From assembly GCA_030263275.1 (NCBI GenBank), contig SZOR01000041.1, positions 1-30,971 on the forward strand: a stretch of 30,971 nt of DNA. The letters are read 5' to 3'. The notes beneath the pieces are model-generated. The model was given only the letters and a program-made list of their open reading frames with translations, was not told where the DNA came from and did not search any database. Made by a program: the position numbers and the translations under genes. Of the stretch, positions 1 to 8,342 are shown in pieces. How positions within the stretch are numbered: position 1 is the stretch's first letter; the number at the start of each line of letters is the position of its first letter. Source of the DNA: DSNY01 sp016861185. Its GTDB lineage: Bacteria; Pseudomonadota; Gammaproteobacteria; Burkholderiales; Burkholderiaceae_F.

Positions 1-1955
1 GCCAGCACGATCGACACGCCGAGCTCGGCGCCGATGCGCTCGGCGGTCGCGCGGTTGTCGCCGGTGAGCATCGCGACCTCGACGCCGCGCGCCTTCAGCG
101 CCGCGACGGTGGCCGCCGAAGTCGGCCGCGCTGCGTCGGCGATCGCGATCAGCCCCCACAACTTGCCGGCCCGCGCCACATGAACGACGGTTCTTCCGCC
201 GCCGGCCAGCCGCTCGGCTTCGTGTTCGAGGCCTGCGAGATCGACGCGCTCCTCATCCATCAGCCGCCGGTTGCCGATCAGCGCTGCATCGCCGCCGACC
301 GTCGCGCGCGCACCCATGCCGTCGACGTTCGTGAAGCGTTCGGCCGGCACGGCGTCGAGCCCTTGGGCCCTTTCCAGAATCGCGTGCGCGAGCGGATGCT
401 CGGAATGCCTTTCCAGGCCGGCGGCGAGCGCGAGCACCTCGTCCTCGCTGCGGCCCGCTGCGGCGACGACTTCGACGACCTGCGGCTTGCCCTGCGTCAG
501 CGTGCCGGTCTTGTCGAAGATCACGACATCGAGCTTGGTCGCCTGCTCGAGCGCCACCGCGTTCTTGATCAGGATGCCGTTCTTCGCGCCGCGGCCGGTG
601 CCGATCATCACCGCCATCGGTGTGGCCAGCCCCAGCGCGTCGGGGCAGGCGATCACGAACACGGTGATCGCGAGCGTTACGGCGACGAGCAGCGTCTGGC
701 CGATCAGCCAGAACCAGACGGCGAACGTGCCGGTTCCGATCACGAGCGCGGCGAGCACGAGCCACTGCGACGCCCGGTCCGCGAGCCGCTGCGCCGGCGC
801 CTTCGAGTTCTGCGCCTGTTGCACCAGCTTGACGATCTGCGCGAGCGCGGTGTCGGCGCCGACCTTCGTCGCGCGGTAGCGGAAGCTGCCGCTCTTGTTG
901 ATCGTGGCGCCCGCCACGCTCGAGCCGACCGCCTTCTTCACCGGCAGCGACTCGCCGGTCAGCATCGACTCGTCGACCTGCGACTCGCCTTCGACGACCA
1001 CACCGTCGACCGGAATCCGGTCGCCCGGACGGACGACGACGATGTCGCCGGCGAGCACGTCCGCGGTCGGGATCTGCGTTTCCCCGCCATCCCGGATCAC
1101 GCGCGCCAGCGGTGGCGCCAGATCCATCAGCGCGCGGATCGCGTCGTTCGCGCCGGCGCGCGCGCGCATCTCGAGCCAGTGGCCGAGCAGGATGAACGCG
1201 AGCAGCACCGACACCGCCTCGAAGAACTGCGCGCCGCCCCAGACGAAGGTCGCGCCGACGCTGAACAGGTATCCGGTGCCCACGCTCAGCACGACCAGCG
1301 TGGCCATGTTGAGCACGCCGTTCTTCAGCGCCCGCCACGCGGCGACGAAAAACGGCCAGCTCGGCCACACGATCGCGCCGGTGGCGAGCACGAACAGCCA
1401 TTGCTCCAGCGTCAGGCCGAAAGGCGGTGCGAGTGCGCGCATCTCGAAGCCCATCGGCGCCCAGAAGAACAGCGGAACGACGAACGCGACGCACACGAGC
1501 AGCCGGTTGCGCATGTCGCGCACCATGTCCGTCATGTCCATGCCGGCGCCGTGGCCCATTTCGTGCGCCATGCCTTCCATCGCACCGGCGTGCGCCGCGT
1601 GTTCGGCCGCGGGCGGGTGCGCGAGTTTGCCCGGCGCGTGGGCGGCGTGCTCGGCGTGCGCGTGGTGCGCGTGGCCCGCCGGCAATGCCGCCGCGGCCGC
1701 GTCCGCCGGCGGATCGCCCGGCGCGCAGACATGCCCGGGCAGCATCTCGCCGCCGCAGCGATAGCCGCAAGCGCGGATGCAGCGCTTGATTCTTTCGAGG
1801 TCGATCACCGACTCGTCGTATTCGACCGTCGCGCTGCCCGACACGAAGTTGGCGTCGGCGCGCCTGACGCCCGGCATCCTGCAGAGCTGCTTTTCGACGC
1901 CGCGCGCGCACAGCGGAGAAAGCAGGCCGCCGACGTCGATCGTGGTGGTTTTCAT
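1..1955 (-). CDS. P1B-type metal-translocating ATPase with CPD motif (C-terminus cut by window edge)
   Basis: Inner-membrane heavy-metal efflux pump, partial: about 651 residues are visible and no stop occurs before base 1. The start ATG at 1955 overlaps the antiporter stop (ATGA), so translation is probably coupled. A degenerate HMA domain occupies about residues 1-70: the usual CxxC is S13-x-x-C16. It is followed by a His/Met-rich linker (about residues 90-145, bases about 1700-1520) rich in HAH, HH and MxM. Actuator TGES and phosphorylation motif DKTGT (D481) are present. The membrane metal site reads C437-P-D instead of the CPC of Cu+ pumps; bases 639-647 confirm TGC CCC GAC. The N-domain HP motif (SEHPLAH) and the TGDN hinge region are seen. 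Family assignment is certain; the substrate (copper, silver or another metal) is inferred and the CPD motif leaves it open. The gene is the last one visible in the long minus-strand series. Confidence 0.93.
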   Translation of the reverse strand, partial: MKTTTIDVGGLLSPLCARGVEKQLCRMPGVRRADANFVSGSATVEYDESVIDLERIKRCIRACGYRCGGEMLPGHVCAPGDPPADAAAAALPAGHAHHAHAEHAAHAPGKLAHPPAAEHAAHAGAMEGMAHEMGHGAGMDMTDMVRDMRNRLLVCVAFVVPLFFWAPMGFEMRALAPPFGLTLEQWLFVLATGAIVWPSWPFFVAAWRALKNGVLNMATLVVLSVGTGYLFSVGATFVWGGAQFFEAVSVLLAFILLGHWLEMRARAGANDAIRALMDLAPPLARVIRDGGETQIPTADVLAGDIVVVRPGDRIPVDGVVVEGESQVDESMLTGESLPVKKAVGSSVAGATINKSGSFRYRATKVGADTALAQIVKLVQQAQNSKAPAQRLADRASQWLVLAALVIGTGTFAVWFWLIGQTLLVAVTLAITVFVIACPDALGLATPMAVMIGTGRGAKNGILIKNAVALEQATKLDVVIFDKTGTLTQGKPQVVEVVAAAGRSEDEVLALAAGLERHSEHPLAHAILERAQGLDAVPAERFTNVDGMGARATVGGDAALIGNRRLMDEERVDLAGLEHEAERLAGGGRTVVHVARAGKLWGLIAIADAARPTSAATVAALKARGVEVAMLTGDNRATAERIGAELGVSIVL

Positions 1956-3292
1956 GTCTTCCTTCGAGAGGTCAGGGTCCTCGGGCTTGGATTCCCGACA
2001 GCTTGTTGCGGTCCGCTCGGACCGGGTCTCTGCGTCGCGCCGTTCGTAGTCAGGCCCTCGTCGCGGCCCCACTTGGCGTAGAGCCATTTCAGCGCGAATG
2101 GCGGAAGCGCCGTCGTCAACGCGATCACGATGAGCAACGCGGCATAAAGTTCGCCATTCAGGATTCCGTTGGCGAGTCCCACCTGGGTGAATATCAGGCC
2201 GACTTCGCCACGCGGCACCATGCTCAGGCCGATCGCTGCCCGGCGCAGACGCGACTCGCGGATGCAATAGCCGGCGAGCAACTTGCCGGCAACCGCGATC
2301 ACGAGCAGCACGGAACCCAGCTTCCACACCAACGCCGAACCCCAGTCCACGGCGTTCAGGTCGAGCGACACGCCCACCATCACGAAAAAGATCGGCGTGA
2401 ACACGTGGATCAGCGGCCGGATCTGGTGTTCCAGACGATCCGAAAGGGCCGGTCTGGCGGCCAGAACCCGGTTCAGCACGGAAGTGAACGGAACCCCCAG
2501 GCGCTGCGCCACGCTCAGTTGGAAGCGCTGGCCCATCGCGATGCCGGCGGCGAAGCCGCCCAGTATCAGTGGCGCGCCGACCAGGTGCGCCAGGAAGCTG
2601 AACAGCATGATCAGGCTCACCACCATGGTCACGAGCAGCCCCGGAGAAGCGCTGCGGCGGTCGTAATGGTCGATCACCCAGGCGACGATCTTGCCCGCGA
2701 TCGGCGCGAGCAGCGTGAACGGCACGATGTACGCGGTCACGCGAGCCACCGAGGCCGGTGTGATTTCGCCGGCCGTTGCGAACTGGTGAAGAAACGCAAG
2801 CGCGATGACACCCAGAATGTCGTCCAGCACGGCGGCGCCGATCACGATCTGCGCCTCGTCCGATGATCGACGCTTGAGTTCGGTCAGCACCCGAACCGTG
2901 ATGCCGATGCTGGTCGCGGTCAGCGTGCCGCCGATGAACAGGCTGGCGACGAGCGGCAACCCGAAGCCATAGAGACTCACCCCGGCGCCGAGCACGAAGG
3001 GCATGCCGAAGCCGGCGAGCGCCACGATCACCGGCTTGGCCCCGGCTTTGGCGAGGCGGTAGACGTCGGTGTCCATGCCCACCTCGAACAGCAGCAGGAC
3101 GATCCCGATCTCGGCCAAGACTTCCAGGGTCGCGTCGACGGACAACCAGCCCAACAGCGACGGCCCCAGGATCAGTCCCGCCGTCAGCTCGCCGATCACC
3201 GCGGGCATGCCGAGCCTGGCCGCCGCTTCGGACAGAAGCCGCGCGCCGAGCAGCGCGATCGCGAAAAGCCAGAAGAACTCGTGCAGTTCCAT
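1952..3292 (-). CDS. CPA2-family monovalent cation/H+ antiporter
   Basis: 446-residue polytopic inner-membrane protein of the Na+/H+ exchanger superfamily, predicted to exchange Na+ or K+ for protons. It is nearly all hydrophobic helices up to about residue 410, followed by a polar Pro/Arg-rich tail. It carries the CPA2 hallmark TM5 motif AAVLDDILG with the Asp pair D157-D158, which in electrogenic family members binds ion and protons, and a TATSIG unwound-helix segment (125-130). There is no C-terminal RCK/TrkA-N domain, unlike KefB/C, so it resembles short NapA/KefB-like exchangers. The Shine-Dalgarno is weak. The stop overlaps the next gene's ATG by 4 bases, linking it to the CPD ATPase. 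A role in pH or ion balance during stress is inferred from context. Confidence 0.9.
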   Translation of the reverse strand: MELHEFFWLFAIALLGARLLSEAAARLGMPAVIGELTAGLILGPSLLGWLSVDATLEVLAEIGIVLLLFEVGMDTDVYRLAKAGAKPVIVALAGFGMPFVLGAGVSLYGFGLPLVASLFIGGTLTATSIGITVRVLTELKRRSSDEAQIVIGAAVLDDILGVIALAFLHQFATAGEITPASVARVTAYIVPFTLLAPIAGKIVAWVIDHYDRRSASPGLLVTMVVSLIMLFSFLAHLVGAPLILGGFAAGIAMGQRFQLSVAQRLGVPFTSVLNRVLAARPALSDRLEHQIRPLIHVFTPIFFVMVGVSLDLNAVDWGSALVWKLGSVLLVIAVAGKLLAGYCIRESRLRRAAIGLSMVPRGEVGLIFTQVGLANGILNGELYAALLIVIALTTALPPFALKWLYAKWGRDEGLTTNGATQRPGPSGPQQAVGNPSPRTLTSRRKT

Positions 3293-3479
3293 GACAGGTC
3301 AATGCCATGCGACGGGGCCGAGACGACTTTCCCGCGGCTCCGCCCGGCGATGGCGCCTGTGTCTGCGCGCTGCTCCGCGCCGTGCCCTGCGTCGGCACTC
3401 CGTCGTCCGTGGGATCACGACTTGTCCTTCTCTCGTCGGCCCCGATACCGTTCGATGCGACGGCGTTGATCGCAGCTCG

Positions 3480-4619
3480 TCATGCATACTCGTCTGGGCA
3501 GCGACACCAGATGCATGTGCAATCCGCGTGGCTGCAGGCAAGATCGCGCCGCCTGCTGCGATAGTGCGCACGGGCCCAAGGCAGGACCAGGCGCGTCGCG
3601 AACCCCGGACGGTAGAGCCACCGAAGAAAGCGCCGCGCGTTGCCCGCGGTTTGTTGCGCGCGCAGCAGCCAGGCGTATCCGGCATTGCCGCAGCGTTCAT
3701 AGAGCACGCGGTTCACGACCGATGCCTGCAGCCACGGCATCAGCTCGCGACGCCACAGTGCGTCGTAGTCGATCCCCTCGAGGACGCTGCGCGCGGCCAA
3801 TATGCCGGAGGTGATCGCAAAGCGCATCCCGAAGCCCCACAAGGTGTCCTGGAAGCCGGCCTGTTCGCCCGCAAGCGGATGCCCACCGGAAAGCGCGCTG
3901 TCCGGGACACGGAAATTGCCCACGCCGCCGTGCCGCTGCGGGTCGACCATCTTGAGACCCGCGAGGCGCTCGAATGCGGCGACGGTACGTTCTACGTACA
4001 GCGATTCGCGCTTGAAGTCGGCGAACAGGCAACTCTTCACCGTGCCGCGGCTGTTCATCACCAGCAGGTAGGCGTAACCCTTGGGCGCCACGTCGTCGTC
4101 GCAGATGACCCAGAAGCCGTCGCGCATCGTTGTCTCGAAGTGATAGCCGACCGCGATCGCATCCGCGGCGCGCGGGCCCAGCGCGAGCACGCCCACGCCG
4201 TCGAGCCGATCGAGACGGCTGCCGAAGCGCACCTCGGCGCCGAGCGCGCGCGCCTGGGCAAGCAACGCGGCGTCCAGCGACCCGGCTTCGGGACCACGCT
4301 CGACCATGTAAAAGAGCGGCAAACGACTTCGCACGGCGTACGCCCGCCCGCGGGCATCGAAAGCGGTGCCGGCGTTGCACGGCAGCGCGGCGAACGCGGT
4401 CGTGATGCCGATGCGCTGCAACCAGTCGAGCGCGTCTTCACGGGTCGTCCAGTTCTCGAGGCCTTGCAGGTCGCGCCGAAAGCGCGCACCGACCGTCGGA
4501 TGCGCTTCATGGACGACGACGCGGCGACCCGCGCGCGCCAGCGTGATCGCCGCAGCCAGTCCCGCAGGCCCGGCGCCGGCGACATGAACCGCGTCCCGCA
4601 CTGGACGGAGATGCGCCAT
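3480..4619 (-). CDS. FAD-dependent oxidoreductase, geranylgeranyl-reductase-like, with Cys-rich C-terminal tail
   Basis: 379 residues. A Rossmann dinucleotide-binding motif GxGxxG lies at G15-x-G17-x-x-G20, followed by the E38-A-H strand end typical of FAD binding. The PKGYAYLL segment and the overall order match the geranylgeranyl reductase / FixC-like flavoprotein superfamily, which saturates or oxidises isoprenoid and lipid substrates. The gene starts 13 bases after the CFA synthase stop, so the two are probably co-transcribed and may act on the same membrane lipids (inference). Unusually, the last 20 or so residues hold five cysteines in a C-x4-C-x-C-x2-C-x-C pattern, which could bind metal or be a redox tail. 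The substrate is unknown. A 187-base gap (3293-3479) without recognisable signals separates it from the antiporter. Confidence 0.8.
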   Translation of the reverse strand: MAHLRPVRDAVHVAGAGPAGLAAAITLARAGRRVVVHEAHPTVGARFRRDLQGLENWTTREDALDWLQRIGITTAFAALPCNAGTAFDARGRAYAVRSRLPLFYMVERGPEAGSLDAALLAQARALGAEVRFGSRLDRLDGVGVLALGPRAADAIAVGYHFETTMRDGFWVICDDDVAPKGYAYLLVMNSRGTVKSCLFADFKRESLYVERTVAAFERLAGLKMVDPQRHGGVGNFRVPDSALSGGHPLAGEQAGFQDTLWGFGMRFAITSGILAARSVLEGIDYDALWRRELMPWLQASVVNRVLYERCGNAGYAWLLRAQQTAGNARRFLRWLYRPGFATRLVLPWARAHYRSRRRDLACSHADCTCIWCRCPDEYA

Positions 4620-4632
4620 TCAGCTTCTCGGC

Positions 4633-5949
4633 TCACGCATAGAGGTCGCGCCGAGTCAGCGGCACCGGGGTGCAAAACGGGGCTCGCTTCGCCGCCAGGA
4701 TCTGGTGAACGCCGATATCGCCCTGCTCGAATTGCCGCGCGCAGGCCGTCATGTACAGACGCCAGACGCGGAACGCCGGCTCGGCGACGAACTGCAGCGC
4801 CTGCGCGCGGGCCCGCTCGAGCCTTCTCACCCAATGCCGCAGCGTCAGCGCGTAGTGCGGTCGTAGCGCCTCGACGTCCAGGATCTCGAAACCGCAGCGC
4901 TCCATCACGCGCTGCACGTTGCTCACCGTGTCGAGCTGGCCGTCCGGGAATACGTAGCGGTTGATGAACTGGGTGGCCGTCGTTGGCTGCCAGCCCTCCG
5001 CGTCATGCGTGATGCCGTGATTGAGGAAGAGTCCACCCGGCTTCAGCAGCCGGTGCGCCGCGCCGAAGTAGGTCGGCAGATTCTCCAGGCCGACATGCTC
5101 GAACATGCCGACACTCGCGATCTTGTCGAATGACTCCCTGCCTTCGAGGTCTCGGTAATCGAGCAGCTCGACGCTGGCGCGATCGTGCAAACCGGCGGCA
5201 TGGACGCGTTCGGTGGCGAGCGCATGCTGGTTCCTGCTCAACGTGACGCCGTGCGCGCGCACGCCATAGTGTCTGGCCGCCCAGATCACGAGCGCGCCCC
5301 AGCCGCAGCCGATGTCGAGAAACCGCTCGCCGCGCTTCAGGCGCAGCTTGCGGCAGATGTAGTCAAGCTTGTTGCGTTGCGCCCGATCGAGACTGTCTTC
5401 GGCGGTCTCGAAATATGCGCACGAGTAGACCATCTGCTCGTCGAGCCAGAGCCGGTAGAACTCGTTCGAGACGTCGTAGTGAAAGCCGACGGCCGCCTTG
5501 TTCTCGCGGCGCGAGTGACGGCGCACGGGTCTGCCGTGCAGCGGTCGCCCGTCGGTCCCGCGATCGGCGTCGCGCGCACGGGCCGAACGCAGCCGCAGGG
5601 CCTTGAGCGCCAGCGCGATCCGATCGCGCGCCGGCACCGGAGCACCTTCGAGGTAGTCCTTCAGCGCGAGCGCAGCGCCGAGGTCGCCTTCAACGTCGAC
5701 TTCGCCCCGGAAGTACGCTTCCGCAAGCCGAAGCGCGCCGCGTCCGAGAACGAGATCGCGAAGCGGTGTCGCGGCTTTGAAAACCAGGGTGAATTCGGGC
5801 GGGCCTTGGCCGATGCCGAGCGTTTCACCGCTCCACACCCGGATTGCCAGCGACCGCGGATAGGTGCGAAACAGGCGCGCCAGAATCTCGATCGCCAGTC
5901 GGGTATCGCGCGTCGGCGATGAAGCAAGCGTGGCGTCTTCGCTGCGCAT
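4633..5949 (-). CDS. cfa: Cyclopropane-fatty-acyl-phospholipid synthase family methyltransferase
   Basis: 438-residue cytoplasmic, membrane-acting enzyme that transfers a methylene/methyl group from S-adenosylmethionine to the double bond of acyl chains in phospholipids. The N-terminal lipid-binding part (1-130) is followed by a charged Arg-rich linker (about 120-150). Next come the family motif HYDVSNEFYRLWLD (157-170) and the SAM-binding loop LDIGCGWGAL (211-220). EHVG and the C-terminal FPDGQL and ALTLRHW-type segments complete the family pattern. Length is normal. Together with the adjacent flavoprotein gene (3480-4619) it may form a fatty-acid modification pair. Cyclopropanation is the default prediction; a methyl-branched or other modified product is possible. 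CFA enzymes commonly protect membranes in stationary phase or acid and oxidative stress. Confidence 0.92.
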   Translation of the reverse strand: MRSEDATLASSPTRDTRLAIEILARLFRTYPRSLAIRVWSGETLGIGQGPPEFTLVFKAATPLRDLVLGRGALRLAEAYFRGEVDVEGDLGAALALKDYLEGAPVPARDRIALALKALRLRSARARDADRGTDGRPLHGRPVRRHSRRENKAAVGFHYDVSNEFYRLWLDEQMVYSCAYFETAEDSLDRAQRNKLDYICRKLRLKRGERFLDIGCGWGALVIWAARHYGVRAHGVTLSRNQHALATERVHAAGLHDRASVELLDYRDLEGRESFDKIASVGMFEHVGLENLPTYFGAAHRLLKPGGLFLNHGITHDAEGWQPTTATQFINRYVFPDGQLDTVSNVQRVMERCGFEILDVEALRPHYALTLRHWVRRLERARAQALQFVAEPAFRVWRLYMTACARQFEQGDIGVHQILAAKRAPFCTPVPLTRRDLYA

Positions 5950-5994
5950 GAGTTCGTCGCGTAGTACCGGTGCAGGATCGCCTCCCGAGTGGCA

Positions 5995-6327
5995 TCAGCT
6001 TCGCGGCCGGTTCGGGATCGCCTCCGATCGGAACCTCACGCTGTACGCCTTGTCGACCGGCAGGACCGCGACGAGGCCGTCTCCCGGTTCGCCGGTGTGC
6101 CCGGCGTCGATGATCGCTTTCACGATCGCATCGACCTTGTCCGCCGCGGTGTAGATCTCGAGCCGGACGCCACCGCTCATCCAGTCGCTCGTGAAGAGAT
6201 TGCGGTACTCGCCGTAGCCCTTCGATTGCGTGACCGTGATGCCCTGCACGCCGGCCTGCTGCAGCCTGCTTTCGACGGCTTGCAGCGCGTCGCTGCGCAC
6301 GATCGCGATGATGACTTTGAGCTCCAT
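5995..6327 (-). CDS. PII-like signalling protein (GlnB/CutA fold)
   Basis: 110-residue protein. The start at 6327 is chosen over an in-frame ATG at 6339 because GGAGAAG (6331-6337) lies at proper spacing before 6327. The beginning is PII-like (LKVIIAIVRSDALQAVESRL). A shortened T-loop region GYGEYRNLF lacks the uridylylated Tyr context of GlnB. The C-terminal stretch TGEPGDGLVAVLPVD matches the PII signature TGxxGDG-(x)-V-x-PV. Such PII-like proteins sense small nucleotides, bicarbonate or metals and regulate a neighbouring transporter or enzyme; the ligand here cannot be told. It lies between the multicopper oxidase (75 bases away) and the CFA synthase (45 bases away). Confidence 0.8.
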   Translation of the reverse strand: MELKVIIAIVRSDALQAVESRLQQAGVQGITVTQSKGYGEYRNLFTSDWMSGGVRLEIYTAADKVDAIVKAIIDAGHTGEPGDGLVAVLPVDKAYSVRFRSEAIPNRPRS

Positions 6328-6402
6328 GGACTTCTCCATCGGTTGGATTGCACGTTTCCCGGCAAGGCGATGCGCGGCCGACCGCGACAGGTTGGGCCGC
6401 GA

Positions 6403-8049
6403 TCAGGCCTTCACGCGGTATCGAATCATCATTCCCACTTCGGCGTGCTCGAGGTTGTGGCAGTGGAACACGTAGTCCTGGTCCCCGGGAAACGGATGCG
6501 AGAAGTCGAGCGCGACCTGCACCGTTTCGCCGGGCCACACGTGGACCGTATCGATCAGCCCGAGGTCTTGCGGCAGCAGGCCGCGCACGCCTGCGAGCGC
6601 GTGCACCTGGGGCGGGCTGCCGCGCCGCGCGAGTACGCGGAACTGGAAGCCGTGGATGTGCATCGGGTGCGGCATGCTCGCGTCGGCGTTCTCGATCAGC
6701 CAGGTTTCAGTCGCGCCGCGCCGTACGGTGATCGGTATCGCCTTGGCGTCGTAGGTCCAGCCGTCGATCGTCCAGTTGCTCTTGCCGTCATGTGCCAGCC
6801 GGATGCGCCGAGGCGATCCGGCGGGCGCTCTTGCGGCCGGCAATCGGGAAAGCGTCGCCGGAACCTTGTTCGCGTAGCCAGGCGCGGGCTTCACGTCGAT
6901 GCGCAGCAGTGCACGTGCCTCGCCCTCCGTCGCCATCCCTGGCATCGATTGCGCTCCCATGCTGCCGTGGTCCATTCCTGGCATCGCGTGGCCGCCCGTA
7001 CCTTCCAGGTGCATCGGATCGAAGGCGAGCGTGGCGAGCGTGACCGGCCGACCCTCGGCTGCTTCGCGCAGATCGAGCAGGAGATCGAGCCGCTGACCGG
7101 GCGAGATGAACGTTCGCACGATCCGCTGGGGCGCGGCAAGTAGCCCCCCGTCGGTGCCGGCGAGGTAACAGCCGAGTTGGCGCCCGTCCTGAAGGAACGC
7201 GAGCAGATAGGTGCGTGCGTTCGAGCCGTTCAGGATCCGCAAGCGGATGATCCGGCGCGGTGCGGCGATGAAGGGGCCTTCGGTAAGGTTCACGAGCAGG
7301 CGTTCGCCGATGAAGCCCGCGAACCGCTCATCGGGCGAAGCCTTGTACTGCAACCGTCCCTGCGCGTCGAACCGGCGATCCTGCAGCACCAGCGGGATCT
7401 CCGTTACGCCGAGCGAGAGATCCAGGCTGCGGCGCAGCGCCGCTTCTTCGTCGTCTTCGACGAACAGCAGGCTCGCCAGTCCGCCGTACACCTGCTGCGG
7501 GATGTAGCCGTGCGGGTGAGGGTGGTAGAAGTACATCGACGCGCGGTCGCGCACCGTGAAGGCGTAGTCGAACGTCTGCCCGGGCGCGGCGACGATGAGC
7601 CCGCTGCCGTCGTTGCGCGCGTCGTTGGTGAGCCCGTGCCAGTGAATGATCGTCGGCTCGTCGAGCCGGTTGACCATGCGCAGGCGCACCTCGTCGCCGC
7701 GGCGCGCGAGCAGCGCCGGATTGAGGAACTGCCTGCCGCCCGCTTCGACCGCGTAGGCGAGATACGGCGTAAGCCGGCCGGGCAGCATTTCGACCTCGGT
7801 GCGCACCACGCGCATCTCGTGCACGTCCGCTGCACGCACCACGCCGTACAGGCCGCTTGCGCCGGGCAGACGCAGCGGATTGGCAAACGCCGCTGCTTCC
7901 TTCTCGATTGCCGCGGCGTCGATCGCGGGCGCACCGCGCGCACGGCCGTCCTGGGCTGCAAGCGCGAAGCGCGGCGCGACCGCGGAGGCGCCCAGTGCTG
8001 CCATGCGTTGAAACGCGATCCGGCGCGAGATGCGACGTGACGGATTCAT
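6403..8049 (-). CDS. Periplasmic multicopper oxidase (CopA/CueO-like), Tat-exported
   Basis: 548 residues. A Tat signal (SRRIAFQRM, then a hydrophobic stretch ending near residue 32) sends the folded copper enzyme to the periplasm. All four copper-ligand blocks are present: HWHG (136-139), HPHPHG (176-181), HPMHIHGFQF (461-470) and HCHNLEHAEVGM (529-540). Together they supply the T1, T2 and T3 sites, with Met540 as probable axial T1 ligand. A Met/His-rich insert with repeated MPGM (about 354-372) resembles the substrate Cu+ binding segment of CueO and CopA. The likely role is oxidation of periplasmic Cu+ to Cu2+ to limit toxicity. GGAGG-type ribosome-binding site before ATG 8049. It lies 15 bases after a YHS-domain gene, so the two are co-transcribed. 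Confidence 0.93.
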   Translation of the reverse strand: MNPSRRISRRIAFQRMAALGASAVAPRFALAAQDGRARGAPAIDAAAIEKEAAAFANPLRLPGASGLYGVVRAADVHEMRVVRTEVEMLPGRLTPYLAYAVEAGGRQFLNPALLARRGDEVRLRMVNRLDEPTIIHWHGLTNDARNDGSGLIVAAPGQTFDYAFTVRDRASMYFYHPHPHGYIPQQVYGGLASLLFVEDDEEAALRRSLDLSLGVTEIPLVLQDRRFDAQGRLQYKASPDERFAGFIGERLLVNLTEGPFIAAPRRIIRLRILNGSNARTYLLAFLQDGRQLGCYLAGTDGGLLAAPQRIVRTFISPGQRLDLLLDLREAAEGRPVTLATLAFDPMHLEGTGGHAMPGMDHGSMGAQSMPGMATEGEARALLRIDVKPAPGYANKVPATLSRLPAARAPAGSPRRIRLAHDGKSNWTIDGWTYDAKAIPITVRRGATETWLIENADASMPHPMHIHGFQFRVLARRGSPPQVHALAGVRGLLPQDLGLIDTVHVWPGETVQVALDFSHPFPGDQDYVFHCHNLEHAEVGMMIRYRVKA

Positions 8050-8064
8050 CGGTGTCCTCCTTCG

Positions 8065-8244
8065 TCAATGTCCTGTGCCCGACCCTTTGCCCTGGGTTTC
8101 CGCTTTGACGTACTGCTCCGGCTTCCGGTCGAACTGTGCCGCGCAGCCTGGGCTGCAGAAGTAGTACGTCGTCCCTTGATACTGGCGTTTGGCCGCTGCC
8201 TTGACGGGATCCACCTGCATTCCGCATACGGGGTCATTTGCCAT
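8065..8244 (-). CDS. Small YHS-domain protein
   Basis: 59 residues. AAAGGAG sits 8 bases before ATG 8244. It begins MANDPVCGMQVDP and continues with Y-Q-G-T-T-Y-Y-F-C-S-P-G-C, then AQFDRKPEQY. This is a complete YHS/TRASH-type motif with Cys residues in DPVCGM and FCSPGC, a domain linked to metal binding (copper, heavy metals) and often fused to P1B ATPases or multicopper oxidases. Its sequence and ribosome-binding context closely resemble the first YHS domain of the fusion ATPase (residues 193-238 there), suggesting common origin. It precedes the multicopper oxidase by 15 bases. It has no signal peptide, so a cytoplasmic metal-binding or chaperone role is inferred. Confidence 0.9.
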   Translation of the reverse strand: MANDPVCGMQVDPVKAAAKRQYQGTTYYFCSPGCAAQFDRKPEQYVKAETQGKGSGTGH

Positions 8245-8342
8245 GACTTGCGCTCCTTTCGATCAACGGCCTGCGCCGAACCGCTCTGCGCAAGCGCGAT
8301 GCCACCGCGCGACCGCGCGGACCCTGTATCGGGCCGGCTGAT

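Noticed and set aside
253..1911. 552-codon minus-strand frame over the ATPase
   Set aside because: Arg-rich wrong frame; the true frame starting at 1955 carries TGES, CPD and DKTGT motifs.
180..2081. 633-codon plus-strand open frame over the CPD ATPase
   Set aside because: Shadow frame: low-complexity Arg/Asp/His content and no recognisable domain, opposite a clear ATPase.
3293..3479. 187-base gap searched for a 27-bp box, FNR-type dyad or sigma-54 promoter
   Set aside because: No matching pattern was seen; the gap is left unassigned.
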